A stretch of 64,000 nt of DNA from Aquimarina pacifica. Its GTDB lineage: Bacteria; Bacteroidota; Bacteroidia; Flavobacteriales; Flavobacteriaceae. The number at the start of each line of letters is the position of its first letter. The first letter of the stretch is position 1. This document shows, one piece after another, positions 37,654 through 45,760 of the stretch. A program made the position numbers and the translations under genes. Location of the stretch: the NCBI RefSeq assembly GCF_000520955.1, contig NZ_JACC01000002.1, positions 214,664 to 278,663 on the forward strand, in the 5' to 3' direction. The notes under the pieces were generated by a model. That model made no database searches, was not told the origin of the DNA, and worked only from the letters and a program-made list of their open reading frames with translations.

Positions 37654-37989
37654 ATGAAGATCGAAAACACGAAAGCGCAAATGCGCAAAGGTGTTCTGGA
37701 ATATTGCATACTTTCTATCCTTAAGGACGATGATGCTTATGTTGCTGAAATTTTAGAAACGCTTAAAGATGCAAAGATGCTTGTAGTAGAAGGCACAATA
37801 TATCCATTACTTACACGACTAAAAAATGCAGGATTATTGAGTTATCGTTGGGAAGAATCTACATCGGGACCTCCGAGAAAATATTATGGACTTACCGAAA
37901 CAGGAAAACTGTTTCTAAATGAATTAAATACCACCTGGGATGAATTACGAAATGCCGTAAATCTGGTAACCAAACAAAAAAAGAAGTAA
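37654..37989 (+). CDS. PadR-family transcriptional regulator
   Basis: 111 residues, essentially one winged-helix domain (KGVLEYCILSILKDDDAYVAEILETLKDAKMLVVEGTIYPLLTRLKNAGLLSYRWEESTSGPPRKYYGLTETG). The long C-terminal dimerisation helix of larger PadR proteins is reduced, as in the PadR-s2 group. It is followed after 1 bp by the PspC gene, and such pairs are common. It likely represses its own operon. A 29-bp leader element shared with the GIN gene at 39924 is a candidate target. Confidence 0.92.
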   Translation: MKIENTKAQMRKGVLEYCILSILKDDDAYVAEILETLKDAKMLVVEGTIYPLLTRLKNAGLLSYRWEESTSGPPRKYYGLTETGKLFLNELNTTWDELRNAVNLVTKQKKK

Positions 37990-37990
37990 A

Positions 37991-39757
37991 ATGAATAAGA
38001 CAGTTAATATAAATTTAGCAGGCATATTTTTTCATATAGACGAAGACGCTTACCTAAAGCTGCAACGTTATATCGGGGCTATCAGAAAATCATTTACAGA
38101 TTCTCAAGGGAGCGATGAAATAATTGCGGATATCGAAGCGCGTATTGCAGAGCTGTTTAGCGAAAAAATAAAAGATGAACGACAAGTAATCGGGAACAAA
38201 GAAATAGATGAAGTAATTGCGGTAATGGGACAGCCGGAAGATTATCAAGTAGATGAAGAAATATTTGAAGATGAGTCCAACAACACTCGACAAACGTACC
38301 AAACACAAAAAAACACAAAACAACTATTTAGAGATACAACGAATTCGTATGTAGGTGGCGTTAGTTCTGGATTAGGGCATTACTTTGGTATAGACCCTAT
38401 TTGGATTCGACTAGCATGGATTCTCTTTACTGTATTTTCTAGCGGAGCTTTTGTACTTATTTATATTGCCTTTTGGATTTTTGTGCCAGAAGCACAGAGT
38501 ACGGCAGATTTTTTAGCAATGAAAGGAGAAGCTGTAAATATCAGTAACATAGAAAAAAAAATTAAAGAGGGCTTTGATGGAGTTGCAGATACCGTAAAAA
38601 ATGTAGATTACAAAAAATATAGCAACAAAGTAAAAAGTAGTTCGACTACGTTCTTTGATGCCTTGGGAGATGTACTATTATTTTTATTAAAGATTTTCGT
38701 GAAATTTATAGGAGCTCTTCTTATTGTTATTTCAGGAATCACATTAATTAGTTTATTTATTGGATTATTTACTCTGGGTACAGTTGGTTTTATGGATACG
38801 CCTTTGTTAGAATATTTTGAGGTCGGAAACCATCCAGATGCACCAATATGGGTAATCGCTCTTTTATCACTATTTGCAGTAGGAATTCCGTTTTTCTTTC
38901 TATTTATTCTAGGGTTAAAAATTCTAATTAAAAACATAAAATCTATAGGTACACCTGCAAAACTGGGATTATTAGGTGTTTGGATTTTGGCTATCATAGG
39001 ATTTGTTGTTCTTGGAGTTAGACAGGCGACGCTCGAGGCATATGATGCCCAGGTAATTATCGAAAAACAAGAACTTCCTATAACAAGCAGAGATACATTA
39101 ACCATAGAAATTAATGGTAGCAATCGATACGCTAAACATCCAAAACACAAAAAAGATTTTTATGTAAAAAGAGATCAAAGTGGTAATAAAGTAATCGTTA
39201 CTCAAGATATAGAATTGTACCTAAAAGCATCAAAAAGAGATACCTTAGTAAGTATTGAAATAGAAAAACAAGCTCAAGGTAAATCATATGATGATGCCAC
39301 AGAAAGGGCAGAAGAACTAAAATATGCATATCAATTAGATGGTAATACACTGTTAATAGATGGGTATGCAATTACTAATTACATTCACAAATTTAGAGAT
39401 CAAGAAGTAAAAGTTACCCTAACATTACCTGAAGGAATCACACTCTATATGGACAAAAATACATCTAGATACAATAATTCCTGGAAATATGATGATTACA
39501 TAACTGTTGATGATAAAGAAGAACAGTATTTACAATTAATCAACGGTAAATTAGAATGTAATGATTGTCCCGAAATCACAAGCAAGGATTCAGAATACTT
39601 CGAATCTGAAGAAGAGGATGATAGTGTACGAATCAACATCAATTCAGACGACGAAGATTTTAAACTAAAAATTGATGAAAAAGGAGTAGAACTTAACAAT
39701 GAACCGGTAAAAGTAAAAATAGACGAACACGGAATAGAAATTAAAACTGAAAAATAA
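37991..39757 (+). CDS. PspC-domain membrane protein
   Basis: 588 residues. The N-terminal ~110 residues include a short domain (NINLAGIFFHIDEDAYLKLQRY, then ITDIEARIAELF-like) typical of PadR-linked PspC proteins. The PspC domain follows (about 110-168: GGVSSGLGHYFGIDPIWIRLAWILFTVF, then FWIFVPEA). Three more hydrophobic helices lead into a C-terminal extracytoplasmic beta-rich, highly acidic region (about 360-588). The start is 1 bp after the PadR stop, so they form one operon. It probably senses envelope state. Confidence 0.9.
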   Translation: MNKTVNINLAGIFFHIDEDAYLKLQRYIGAIRKSFTDSQGSDEIIADIEARIAELFSEKIKDERQVIGNKEIDEVIAVMGQPEDYQVDEEIFEDESNNTRQTYQTQKNTKQLFRDTTNSYVGGVSSGLGHYFGIDPIWIRLAWILFTVFSSGAFVLIYIAFWIFVPEAQSTADFLAMKGEAVNISNIEKKIKEGFDGVADTVKNVDYKKYSNKVKSSSTTFFDALGDVLLFLLKIFVKFIGALLIVISGITLISLFIGLFTLGTVGFMDTPLLEYFEVGNHPDAPIWVIALLSLFAVGIPFFFLFILGLKILIKNIKSIGTPAKLGLLGVWILAIIGFVVLGVRQATLEAYDAQVIIEKQELPITSRDTLTIEINGSNRYAKHPKHKKDFYVKRDQSGNKVIVTQDIELYLKASKRDTLVSIEIEKQAQGKSYDDATERAEELKYAYQLDGNTLLIDGYAITNYIHKFRDQEVKVTLTLPEGITLYMDKNTSRYNNSWKYDDYITVDDKEEQYLQLINGKLECNDCPEITSKDSEYFESEEEDDSVRININSDDEDFKLKIDEKGVELNNEPVKVKIDEHGIEIKTEK

Positions 39758-39874
39758 ATTCAATTCACAATACACTTTCTACTTCCTAATTTTAACAATA
39801 CCTAAATAATCAAAAGTATAATCAGTAAAACAACTCTGGTCATATAAGCTTGTAAAAGATTAGGATTAGAGAAT

Positions 39875-39903
39875 AAACATCAATCAAAAAACGAATAGTT
39901 CAA
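39875..39903 (+). repeat. 29-bp leader element, copy 2 (upstream of the DUF2807 gene)
   Basis: Matches 37607-37635 at 26 of 29 bases and ends 20 bases before the ATG at 39924. The rest of the 166-bp gap after the PspC gene is unremarkable. Confidence 0.6.
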
Positions 39904-39923
39904 TTTTTTAAAACAAAATAGTT

Positions 39924-40643
39924 ATGACAACATTAGCCAAAATATTAATATCATTGTGTTTATCATTAGCATGTTGCTCTTGCAACATGGTATTTAATGG
40001 AGTTTCTGGAGAAGGAGAAGTTATTACCAAAGAAAGAAGTATTGACGAAAATTTTGATACGGTAAAAGTGAGTAAAGGAATCGATGTTATTTTAAACAAG
40101 AGTACAGATAAAAAAGTAATTGTCGAGGCTAATAAAAATTTACATGATCATATTGAAATCTATGTAAAAGCAAATACTCTCTACATCACATCTGATGAGA
40201 ATATTTTCAAGGCAGATGAAAAAAAAGTAGTTATTTCATATGATAAATTAAATAAAGTAACTGTGAGTAGTGGTGCCAGCATATCTTCTGAAGAAACTGT
40301 TGTACAAAAGGATCTTGCTTTAAGTGCTTCTAGTGGTGCAGATATGAGACTAGAAGTAAGAGCAGAAACCTTGGCAAGCTCAGTTAGCAGTGGAGCCATG
40401 ATAGATCTTTCAGGAAAAGTTAATAATCACACTGCCAAAGCCAGTAGCGGAGCCGACATTCGTGCAAAAAACTTGATGAGTTTAAGTTCTCAAGCCAATG
40501 CCAGTAGTGGCTCATCAATAAGAATTCATGCCAAAAATGAATTCTCAGGAAAAGCTACAAGCGGAGCCGATGTCATTTATTATGGAGAACCCGAGATTGT
40601 ATCAGAAACAGATAACTCAGGAGGAAACGTAAGACGCCATTAA
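39924..40643 (+). CDS. DUF2807 (GIN domain) lipoprotein
   Basis: 239 residues with a lipoprotein-type signal (LSLACCSCN, Cys around residues 15-18). A head GIN domain follows: FDTVKVSKGIDVILNKSTDKKVIVEANKNL and repeated short beta-rungs with SSGA motifs (TVSSGASIS, SASSGADMR, SVSSGAMID, KASSGADIR, NASSGSSIR, KATSGADVI). These repeats fit the parallel beta-helix structure of the family. It sits in the envelope. It belongs to the PadR/PspC neighbourhood and shares its leader element. Confidence 0.9.
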   Translation: MTTLAKILISLCLSLACCSCNMVFNGVSGEGEVITKERSIDENFDTVKVSKGIDVILNKSTDKKVIVEANKNLHDHIEIYVKANTLYITSDENIFKADEKKVVISYDKLNKVTVSSGASISSEETVVQKDLALSASSGADMRLEVRAETLASSVSSGAMIDLSGKVNNHTAKASSGADIRAKNLMSLSSQANASSGSSIRIHAKNEFSGKATSGADVIYYGEPEIVSETDNSGGNVRRH

Positions 40644-40687
40644 TAAGCATATATACGAAATATTATCAATTTCGACCAATCAAAAAA

Positions 40688-40725
40688 GTAAGGCCTATTT
40701 TCGAATTCGTTAAGTAGGCCTTACT
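40688..40725 (+). terminator. Terminator-like hairpin after the first DUF2807 gene
   Basis: AGTAAGGCCTA (40688-40698) pairs with TAGGCCTTACT (40715-40725) as a perfect 11-bp stem. The T-tract is weak (ATATTT), so it may be a partial terminator. Confidence 0.65.
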
Positions 40726-40895
40726 ATATTTAAACAACTTCGGGTATATTCTATCACCAGAAAAGCAATCCTTAATATTATTGGTCATGCAACATATATT
40801 TCTAATTTCAGTTTTTATATTTGTATCTAAACTTATAGACCGTTACTTAATACTACCCAAAAAATATTAAAAACAGCTATAAATTGCACACAATT

Positions 40896-41747
40896 ATGAG
40901 GACATCACTGATAGTACTACTTTCTTTTTTTGCATTTGGAAATATATATAGTCAAAAGGAAAAAGTAAAAGGAAATAAAATTATTAGCACCGAAGATTTT
41001 GATACTGAAGGGTTTCATACAATAGAATTACAAGAAGGGTTTGACGTTACGTTTGACCAAAGCAATCTTAATCAAGTTACTATTGAGGCCGATAGTAATA
41101 TATTACGAGAAATTGATGTTATCGTACAAGATAGTATCTTAACAATTACATCTGAAAAAGATTTAAAACGGGCAAAAGAACTGAATATCCAAATTCTATA
41201 CGCCTCAGAATTAAAAAAAATTATACTTTCAAATAAGGTAAATGCAAAATCTCTTACTCCTATACATACAAATGAGTTTACCCTAGAAATGTATGATAAT
41301 ACAGAGACCTTTCTCACGGTCGAAGCTACAAAAATACAATATATCGGCAATGATAAAGCCTCATGCGACTTACACGTCAAAGCAAAAGAAATTACCTACC
41401 AAATCAACGATAACTCAGAATTAAAAGGAATAATAGCAGCCGATAGTTTAACAGTAGATTTATATCAAAAAGCATCTGCAAAACTAGAAGGGCAATCTAC
41501 TTCAATGTTAGTTAGAGCAGATAATGATACCGACTTTTTTGGTGAAAAACTATCTACAAAACAAGCAAAACTTGTCGCAGAAGGTACTAGTGATTGCTAT
41601 TTATTGATCTCCGAACAAATAAAAATAGAAGCAAGAGACAAAGCAGAAATATTTCTATTAGGGCAGCCCAAAATTAGCATCGATTCATTTGAAAATGAGG
41701 CGACTTTATACAAGAAAAAAGACAATTACAGTCCAGGGTTTTTCTAA
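40896..41747 (+). CDS. DUF2807 (GIN domain) exported protein
   Basis: 283 residues from the ATG at 40896; the TTG at 40884 gives a slightly longer alternative. The signal peptide ends near IYSQ (about residues 16-19). The N-terminal FDTEGFHTIELQEGFDVTFDQSNLNQVTIEADSNI resembles the GIN head of the neighbour at 39924. Later rungs are less regular and lack the SSGA motif. The two probably arose by duplication and diverged. The product is predicted to be periplasmic or surface-associated. Confidence 0.8.
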   Translation: MRTSLIVLLSFFAFGNIYSQKEKVKGNKIISTEDFDTEGFHTIELQEGFDVTFDQSNLNQVTIEADSNILREIDVIVQDSILTITSEKDLKRAKELNIQILYASELKKIILSNKVNAKSLTPIHTNEFTLEMYDNTETFLTVEATKIQYIGNDKASCDLHVKAKEITYQINDNSELKGIIAADSLTVDLYQKASAKLEGQSTSMLVRADNDTDFFGEKLSTKQAKLVAEGTSDCYLLISEQIKIEARDKAEIFLLGQPKISIDSFENEATLYKKKDNYSPGFF

Positions 41748-41799
41748 GAAGAAAAATATTCTACATTATTAACTCAACTCTTAAATTTTGAGTTTTAAT

Positions 41800-41940
41800 G
41801 TAAAGAGACTGTCTAAAAAAGTCAATAGATTTTTTAATCTGTCTATCTGAGCTTATCGAAAGCGTTTTGAAAATCAGAACATTAATTTTCATCAGACTCA
41901 GTTTGACATCCTAAAATAACTTTTCAGAAAGTCTCTTTAC
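41800..41940. mobile_element. MITE-like repeat with terminal inverted repeats
   Basis: About 141 bp. The left end begins GTAAAGAGACTGTCTAAAAA and the reverse complement of the right end begins GTAAAGAGACTTTCTGAAAA, an imperfect ~23-bp inverted pair. Inside are a CTGAGCTTATCGAAAGCG segment and, near the right end, its approximate inverse (CAGACTCAGTTTGACA), so the whole can fold into one long hairpin. It resembles dispersed repeats I recall from Bacteroidota genomes. It carries no gene. Confidence 0.6.
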
Positions 41941-41992
41941 TCTCCCCTTTTTAGTATTAGTATTACCTAATAATACAATACCGTAAAAACTA

Positions 41993-42592
41993 TCACTTTA
42001 CATATCCAACAACACCCTCATATGTATAACCTGCATTAATTCCTTCAGAATAACTTTTGGTAAATAGGTGGTCTGAGTTTTGATTACCATAAAAACGATA
42101 TAGTTTACTTAATCCACTACCCGCTCCTTTTGCAATAAGAACATAGTTTCTAGTTACATTACTCCATCCGCTTCGTCGTAAATTCCAAAATTCGGTGGCA
42201 CTTGTTGTCATAACAAAATCCTGATAATTGGGATGGATTAAAAAATACAAAACATTATATTTACTAGTATCATACCCTGTCGAAGAAAAAGACACTGGCG
42301 TTGTAAAAGCCACTCCTTCATAACTTCCGTAAGCAATACCAGAACCAGATTGAGTTCTGTATGTATGCACGGTGGCGCTTCCTCCTTGATAATATCTATA
42401 TACTTTAACATCCGAAATGGACTTAGAACTTGAAGTGGTTTTATCAAGGTTTGCCTCGATTTCATCAAAAATTTCGGCTTGACCTAATTCTTCAGGAGTT
42501 TCTTCAGAAAGAGCTTCACTCTTTTCGCACGAAGTAAAAACGGCCAATACAGTTAAAAAAAATACGGAAACTAAAAAATTACTTTTTTTCAT
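41993..42592 (-). CDS. Lipoprotein with a DUF5648-like domain
   Basis: 199 residues. Lipobox FTSC at Cys22, then a polar Glu/Ser linker to about residue 60. The repeats VYRYYQGGSATVHTY and LYRFYGNQNSDHLFTKSYSEGINAGYTYEGVVGYV carry the (Y/R)(F/Y)Y...HxxT...E...Y.YEG pattern of DUF5648-type domains found on secreted bacterial proteins. It is probably surface-exposed and may bind carbohydrate or protein; the binding partner is unknown. Confidence 0.75.
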   Translation of the reverse strand: MKKSNFLVSVFFLTVLAVFTSCEKSEALSEETPEELGQAEIFDEIEANLDKTTSSSKSISDVKVYRYYQGGSATVHTYRTQSGSGIAYGSYEGVAFTTPVSFSSTGYDTSKYNVLYFLIHPNYQDFVMTTSATEFWNLRRSGWSNVTRNYVLIAKGAGSGLSKLYRFYGNQNSDHLFTKSYSEGINAGYTYEGVVGYVK

Positions 42593-43201
42593 AATTTGTG
42601 TGTTAAAAAATTTATAATTACTCTTAATACTAAACAGATACTCCTACCATTTAAGAATCAGAAATATCTTTTGATTGTAATAAATTCACTTTATGAAATA
42701 GAAAACCTATTGCATAAAAGGAATTAAATAAGGCTATTGATAGTTTTAGATTTTTTATGATTTTCTAAAAAAATATAGATGAATTTGAATTGTTTTGCTG
42801 TTTCGAATCTACTACCAGAATAACGTATAACACAAGTTGTATTTCTGTATATTTATAAATCTAAGCCATAAATTTATAAATATCACCAAGTGCAAAAATT
42901 AGACATAAGAAACTTAAAATAAATAATTTACAAGACAAAAACACACTCACTTAACTCAGTGTATCATTAAAATTTGATGTAAATTGAAAAGTAAATATTA
43001 GAAATACAAACACCCATGTCATATAAAAACATTGGTGTATTAGAAGCTATCTTTCTTGATTCTGATTTTTTATTTTAACCTTCTTAGGTTAAAATGATTT
43101 TTCTGTTAAGTATTATTTGAAAAATCTTAATTTTAACCAAATTAACATGTTTGTAACTATTCATAGAATTAATATGCACTAACTCAACTTAAAAAATTAG
43201 A
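42593..43201. other. Intergenic region with a perfect 10-bp hairpin
   Basis: About 610 bases between divergent genes. ATTTTAACCT (43072-43081) and AGGTTAAAAT (43086-43095) form a perfect palindrome with a 4-base loop, about 107 bp before the TPR-AraC start. It could be an operator or a leader hairpin for that gene. I found no supported coding region. Confidence 0.5.
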
Positions 43202-44920
43202 ATGAATAAAATTTTATGCAATACAATGCTGTTATTGTTAGGTTGTTTATTTGGTTTTGCTCAAGTGAACAACACCGAATTAAATAACGATTATCTAAGT
43301 AATATTACTTTTCAGGAACTAAAAAATAAGTTTTACGAAAACGAGAATAATAGTAATACTGCTTCTATCTATGCCAAAATGTATCTAAAAAAAGCTAAGA
43401 AGAATATGGATACCATAAAAATTGCGGATGGATACTATTTTTTGGGAGCTGTTGAGGAGTATAACATTGCCTATCAATATGCGGATAGCATAATACACCT
43501 TACCCAAAACCTTATAAACAAAGAATACCCTGGATTTGGTTATAAGCTCAAAGGAAATTTATTATTTATGGAAGGTGATTATAAAAAAGCTTTTCATGAA
43601 TATGTCATTGCTTCAGAATTTGCAAAAAAAAGAAATAATGAATTAGAATATGTAATCTTAAAATTTAATATAGGATTACTAAAAAACCAGTTAGGAGAAA
43701 GAAAAGAGGCGCTAGGGTTCTTTAAACAGTACGTAGACTATATTTCAGAAAAAGAACTGAAAAAAGAAAGACCTGATTTATACATAAAAGGGTTATATGC
43801 GCTTTCTGAATCGTACAGCTATAATTCTAAACTAGATTCTGCTGAACTTTTTATTAAAGAAGGTGTTATTGAAACTATCGAATCAAAGGATACTTTAATG
43901 TATAATCTATTTGTGCTGCAATCGGGGATCAACTATTACTTTCAAAACAAATACAAAATAGCAGTTGACAGTCTTACAAAAGCCGAAAAACAAATAAATT
44001 CATTTTCAGAAAAAGATAAAATGGGTATCGCAATTTGTAATTATTATATTGGCAAATCTCTACTCAATCAAGGTAATACAAAAAAAGGAATCTATCATTT
44101 TAAGAAAGTTGACACCTTACTACATGAGCTTAACAATATTACCCCAGAGTTAATCGACACCTATACCGTTTTGATAAAACATTATAAAAATAAAAATGAT
44201 GACAAAAGTCAAATAAAGTACATTACCTCCCTCATAAAGTTTGACAGTATTTTAGAATCTAATTACAAATTTTTATCAAAAAAAATTATACGAAATTATG
44301 AATCTAAAGAGCTATTAGATGAAAAAAATCAATTGATTGAAAAATTAAATAATACTGCCATTCTATCAAAAAAAAATTCTCTGATTCTCGGAATAATCAT
44401 TATAGCTTTAATAACTATTGTTTTAATAATCCTGAAAAAAAACAGGGTATACAAAAAAAGGTTCGAGTCAATAATGAATAAAAACGCCTCTTCCCATACG
44501 CGACAAAAAGACACAAAAAAAACAGCAATTTTAACACAAGGACTCAATCTTCCCGAAGAACTTGTTAAAGAAGTTTTAGAAAAATTAGAAGTTTTTGAGG
44601 CCTCAAAAAGATTTCTGAACAAAAAATATACGTTAAACAGTTTGGCAAAAGAACTAAATACCAATAGTAGTTATTTATCAAAAATCATAAATGAAACAAA
44701 ACAAATCAATTTTGCGAATTATTTGAATGATCTTAAGATAGAAGAAGCTATTAAAAGGTTAAAAAATGAGAAACAACTTAGAGCGTATACTATAGAATCT
44801 ATTGCTACAGAAATGGGATTTAACACCGCACAATCTTTTTCGCAAGCTTTTTATAAAAAAACAGGATTACACCCATCTTATTTCATAAAAAGCATTAATA
44901 ATCAGAAAGTTAAAAATTAA
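43202..44920 (+). CDS. TPR-transmembrane-AraC-type transcriptional regulator
   Basis: 572 residues. The signal peptide (about residues 1-20) is followed by tetratricopeptide-type helical repeats to about 370 (YKLKGNLLFMEGDYKKAFHEYVIASEFAKK; IAICNYYIGKSLLNQGNTKKGIYHFKKVDTLL). A single transmembrane helix (about 393-411) leads to a cytosolic AraC-type DNA-binding domain (about 470-568: YTLNSLAKELNTNSSYLSKIINE; ESIATEMGFNTAQSFSQAFYKKTGLHPSYFI). This one-protein design senses in the periplasm and acts on DNA directly. It lies just upstream of two GG-leader peptides and is a candidate regulator of them. Confidence 0.9.
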   Translation: MNKILCNTMLLLLGCLFGFAQVNNTELNNDYLSNITFQELKNKFYENENNSNTASIYAKMYLKKAKKNMDTIKIADGYYFLGAVEEYNIAYQYADSIIHLTQNLINKEYPGFGYKLKGNLLFMEGDYKKAFHEYVIASEFAKKRNNELEYVILKFNIGLLKNQLGERKEALGFFKQYVDYISEKELKKERPDLYIKGLYALSESYSYNSKLDSAELFIKEGVIETIESKDTLMYNLFVLQSGINYYFQNKYKIAVDSLTKAEKQINSFSEKDKMGIAICNYYIGKSLLNQGNTKKGIYHFKKVDTLLHELNNITPELIDTYTVLIKHYKNKNDDKSQIKYITSLIKFDSILESNYKFLSKKIIRNYESKELLDEKNQLIEKLNNTAILSKKNSLILGIIIIALITIVLIILKKNRVYKKRFESIMNKNASSHTRQKDTKKTAILTQGLNLPEELVKEVLEKLEVFEASKRFLNKKYTLNSLAKELNTNSSYLSKIINETKQINFANYLNDLKIEEAIKRLKNEKQLRAYTIESIATEMGFNTAQSFSQAFYKKTGLHPSYFIKSINNQKVKN

Positions 44921-45082
44921 ATATTTATTTTTTTATAGCTTAAATTTATAAATACGTAGAATATAGGCGTAAAAAAAACACCTTTTTGGCATATCTTAAT
45001 CAAATAATTAATAATCTAGTATTCATAAAAACTAAAAGAGAATTAAAAAAACTTAGATACATTAAGGCTAAAAAATTAGAGA

Positions 45083-45177
45083 ATAACTAATCTTGCCAAA
45101 CTGAATACAATATGGGTGGACTTTGTCGAGAAAATTGCTCTCGCAGAAAAGGTTACCCTAAATCAGATCTAAGATAA
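45083..45177 (+). pseudogene. Possible decayed third RiPP precursor
   Basis: Bases 45083-45112 can be read as ITNLAKLNTI, the typical end of a Bacteroidota GG-leader. With a shift of frame at the ATG of 45112, bases 45112-45177 read MGGLCRENCSRRKG to a stop. Joined, this would resemble leader-GG-core with two cysteines. The reading is disrupted, so it can only be a remnant. Short peptides match by chance easily, hence low confidence. The rest of 44921-45308 shows nothing else. Confidence 0.3.
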
Positions 45178-45308
45178 AATCAATAGCCCTACGCTAAGAT
45201 GCAAGGTCTGTTTCTCAAAATACTTTTTAGTTTTGAAGCAAATCCTTGAAGAATTAAATTGTCTTTTAATGATAAAAACATTTCATTATTAATCTCAATC
45301 ACTGTCAA

Positions 45309-45455
45309 ATGAAAAAAACACAAAACAAAAAGCAAGCTTCTAACAAATTAACGTTAAAGAAATGGCAAATAACGAAGATCACAAAGCTTACCGCTATTAA
45401 AGGAGGAGGTAATGGCTCTGGTGGGGTTGGTTGTCCGACTAAACCGTTATCTTAA
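45309..45455 (+). CDS. RiPP-like precursor peptide with GG-type leader (copy 1)
   Basis: 48 residues, ATG at 45309 and TAA at 45453-45455. The leader is Lys-rich with KLTLKKWQITKI and ends AIKGGG (residues 29-34). The core NGSGGVGCPTKPLS contains one Cys plus Thr and Ser. The layout matches Bacteroidota TIGR04149-type natural-product or class I lanthipeptide precursors, which are cut after GG during export. A near-identical translation-start context is shared with the second copy 44 bp downstream. No modification enzyme or exporter gene is adjacent in this window. Confidence 0.7.
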   Translation: MKKTQNKKQASNKLTLKKWQITKITKLTAIKGGGNGSGGVGCPTKPLS

Positions 45456-45498
45456 GTTTTATTTAAAGAAATTATTCATTAATCACAATCACTGTTAA

Positions 45499-45633
45499 AT
45501 GAAAAAAAACAAAACAAAAAAGCCCACTGGTAAACTTGGATTAGAAAAATGGAAAGTAGTAAAAATCAGTAATACCAGAGCAATAAAAGGAGGAGGATTA
45601 TCTAGTGTTCGAGGATGTGTTACGCAACCTTAA
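45499..45633 (+). CDS. RiPP-like precursor peptide with GG-type leader (copy 2)
   Basis: 44 residues, ATG at 45499 and TAA at 45631-45633. The leader KLGLEKWKVVKISNTRAIKGGG parallels copy 1 (L-x-L-x-K-W-x-x-x-K-I, then AIKGGG at residues 28-33). The core LSSVRGCVTQP differs from copy 1 but keeps a single Cys with Ser and Thr around it. Conserved leader with divergent core is the expected pattern for processed peptides. Both copies have TTAATCNCAATCACTGT just before the ATG. A terminator follows at 45671-45702. Confidence 0.7.
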   Translation: MKKNKTKKPTGKLGLEKWKVVKISNTRAIKGGGLSSVRGCVTQP

Positions 45634-45670
45634 TAGCATCAATCCTAAAAAAAAGTCAACTTTCAAAAAA

Positions 45671-45704
45671 AAACAAGTAGCTCAAAATTGAGCTACTTGT
45701 TTTT
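45671..45704. terminator. Bidirectional terminator between the peptide genes and trxB
   Basis: AAACAAGTAGCTCAA (45671-45685) and TTGAGCTACTTGTTT (45688-45702) form a perfect 15-bp stem with a 2-base loop. T-runs exist on both strands. It ends the peptide transcript on the plus strand and trxB on the minus strand. Confidence 0.88.
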
Positions 45705-45760
45705 ATATATCTGTATTTGTTGTAAAATTTAGATATGCAATACCTAAAAAAAGTAAAGTT

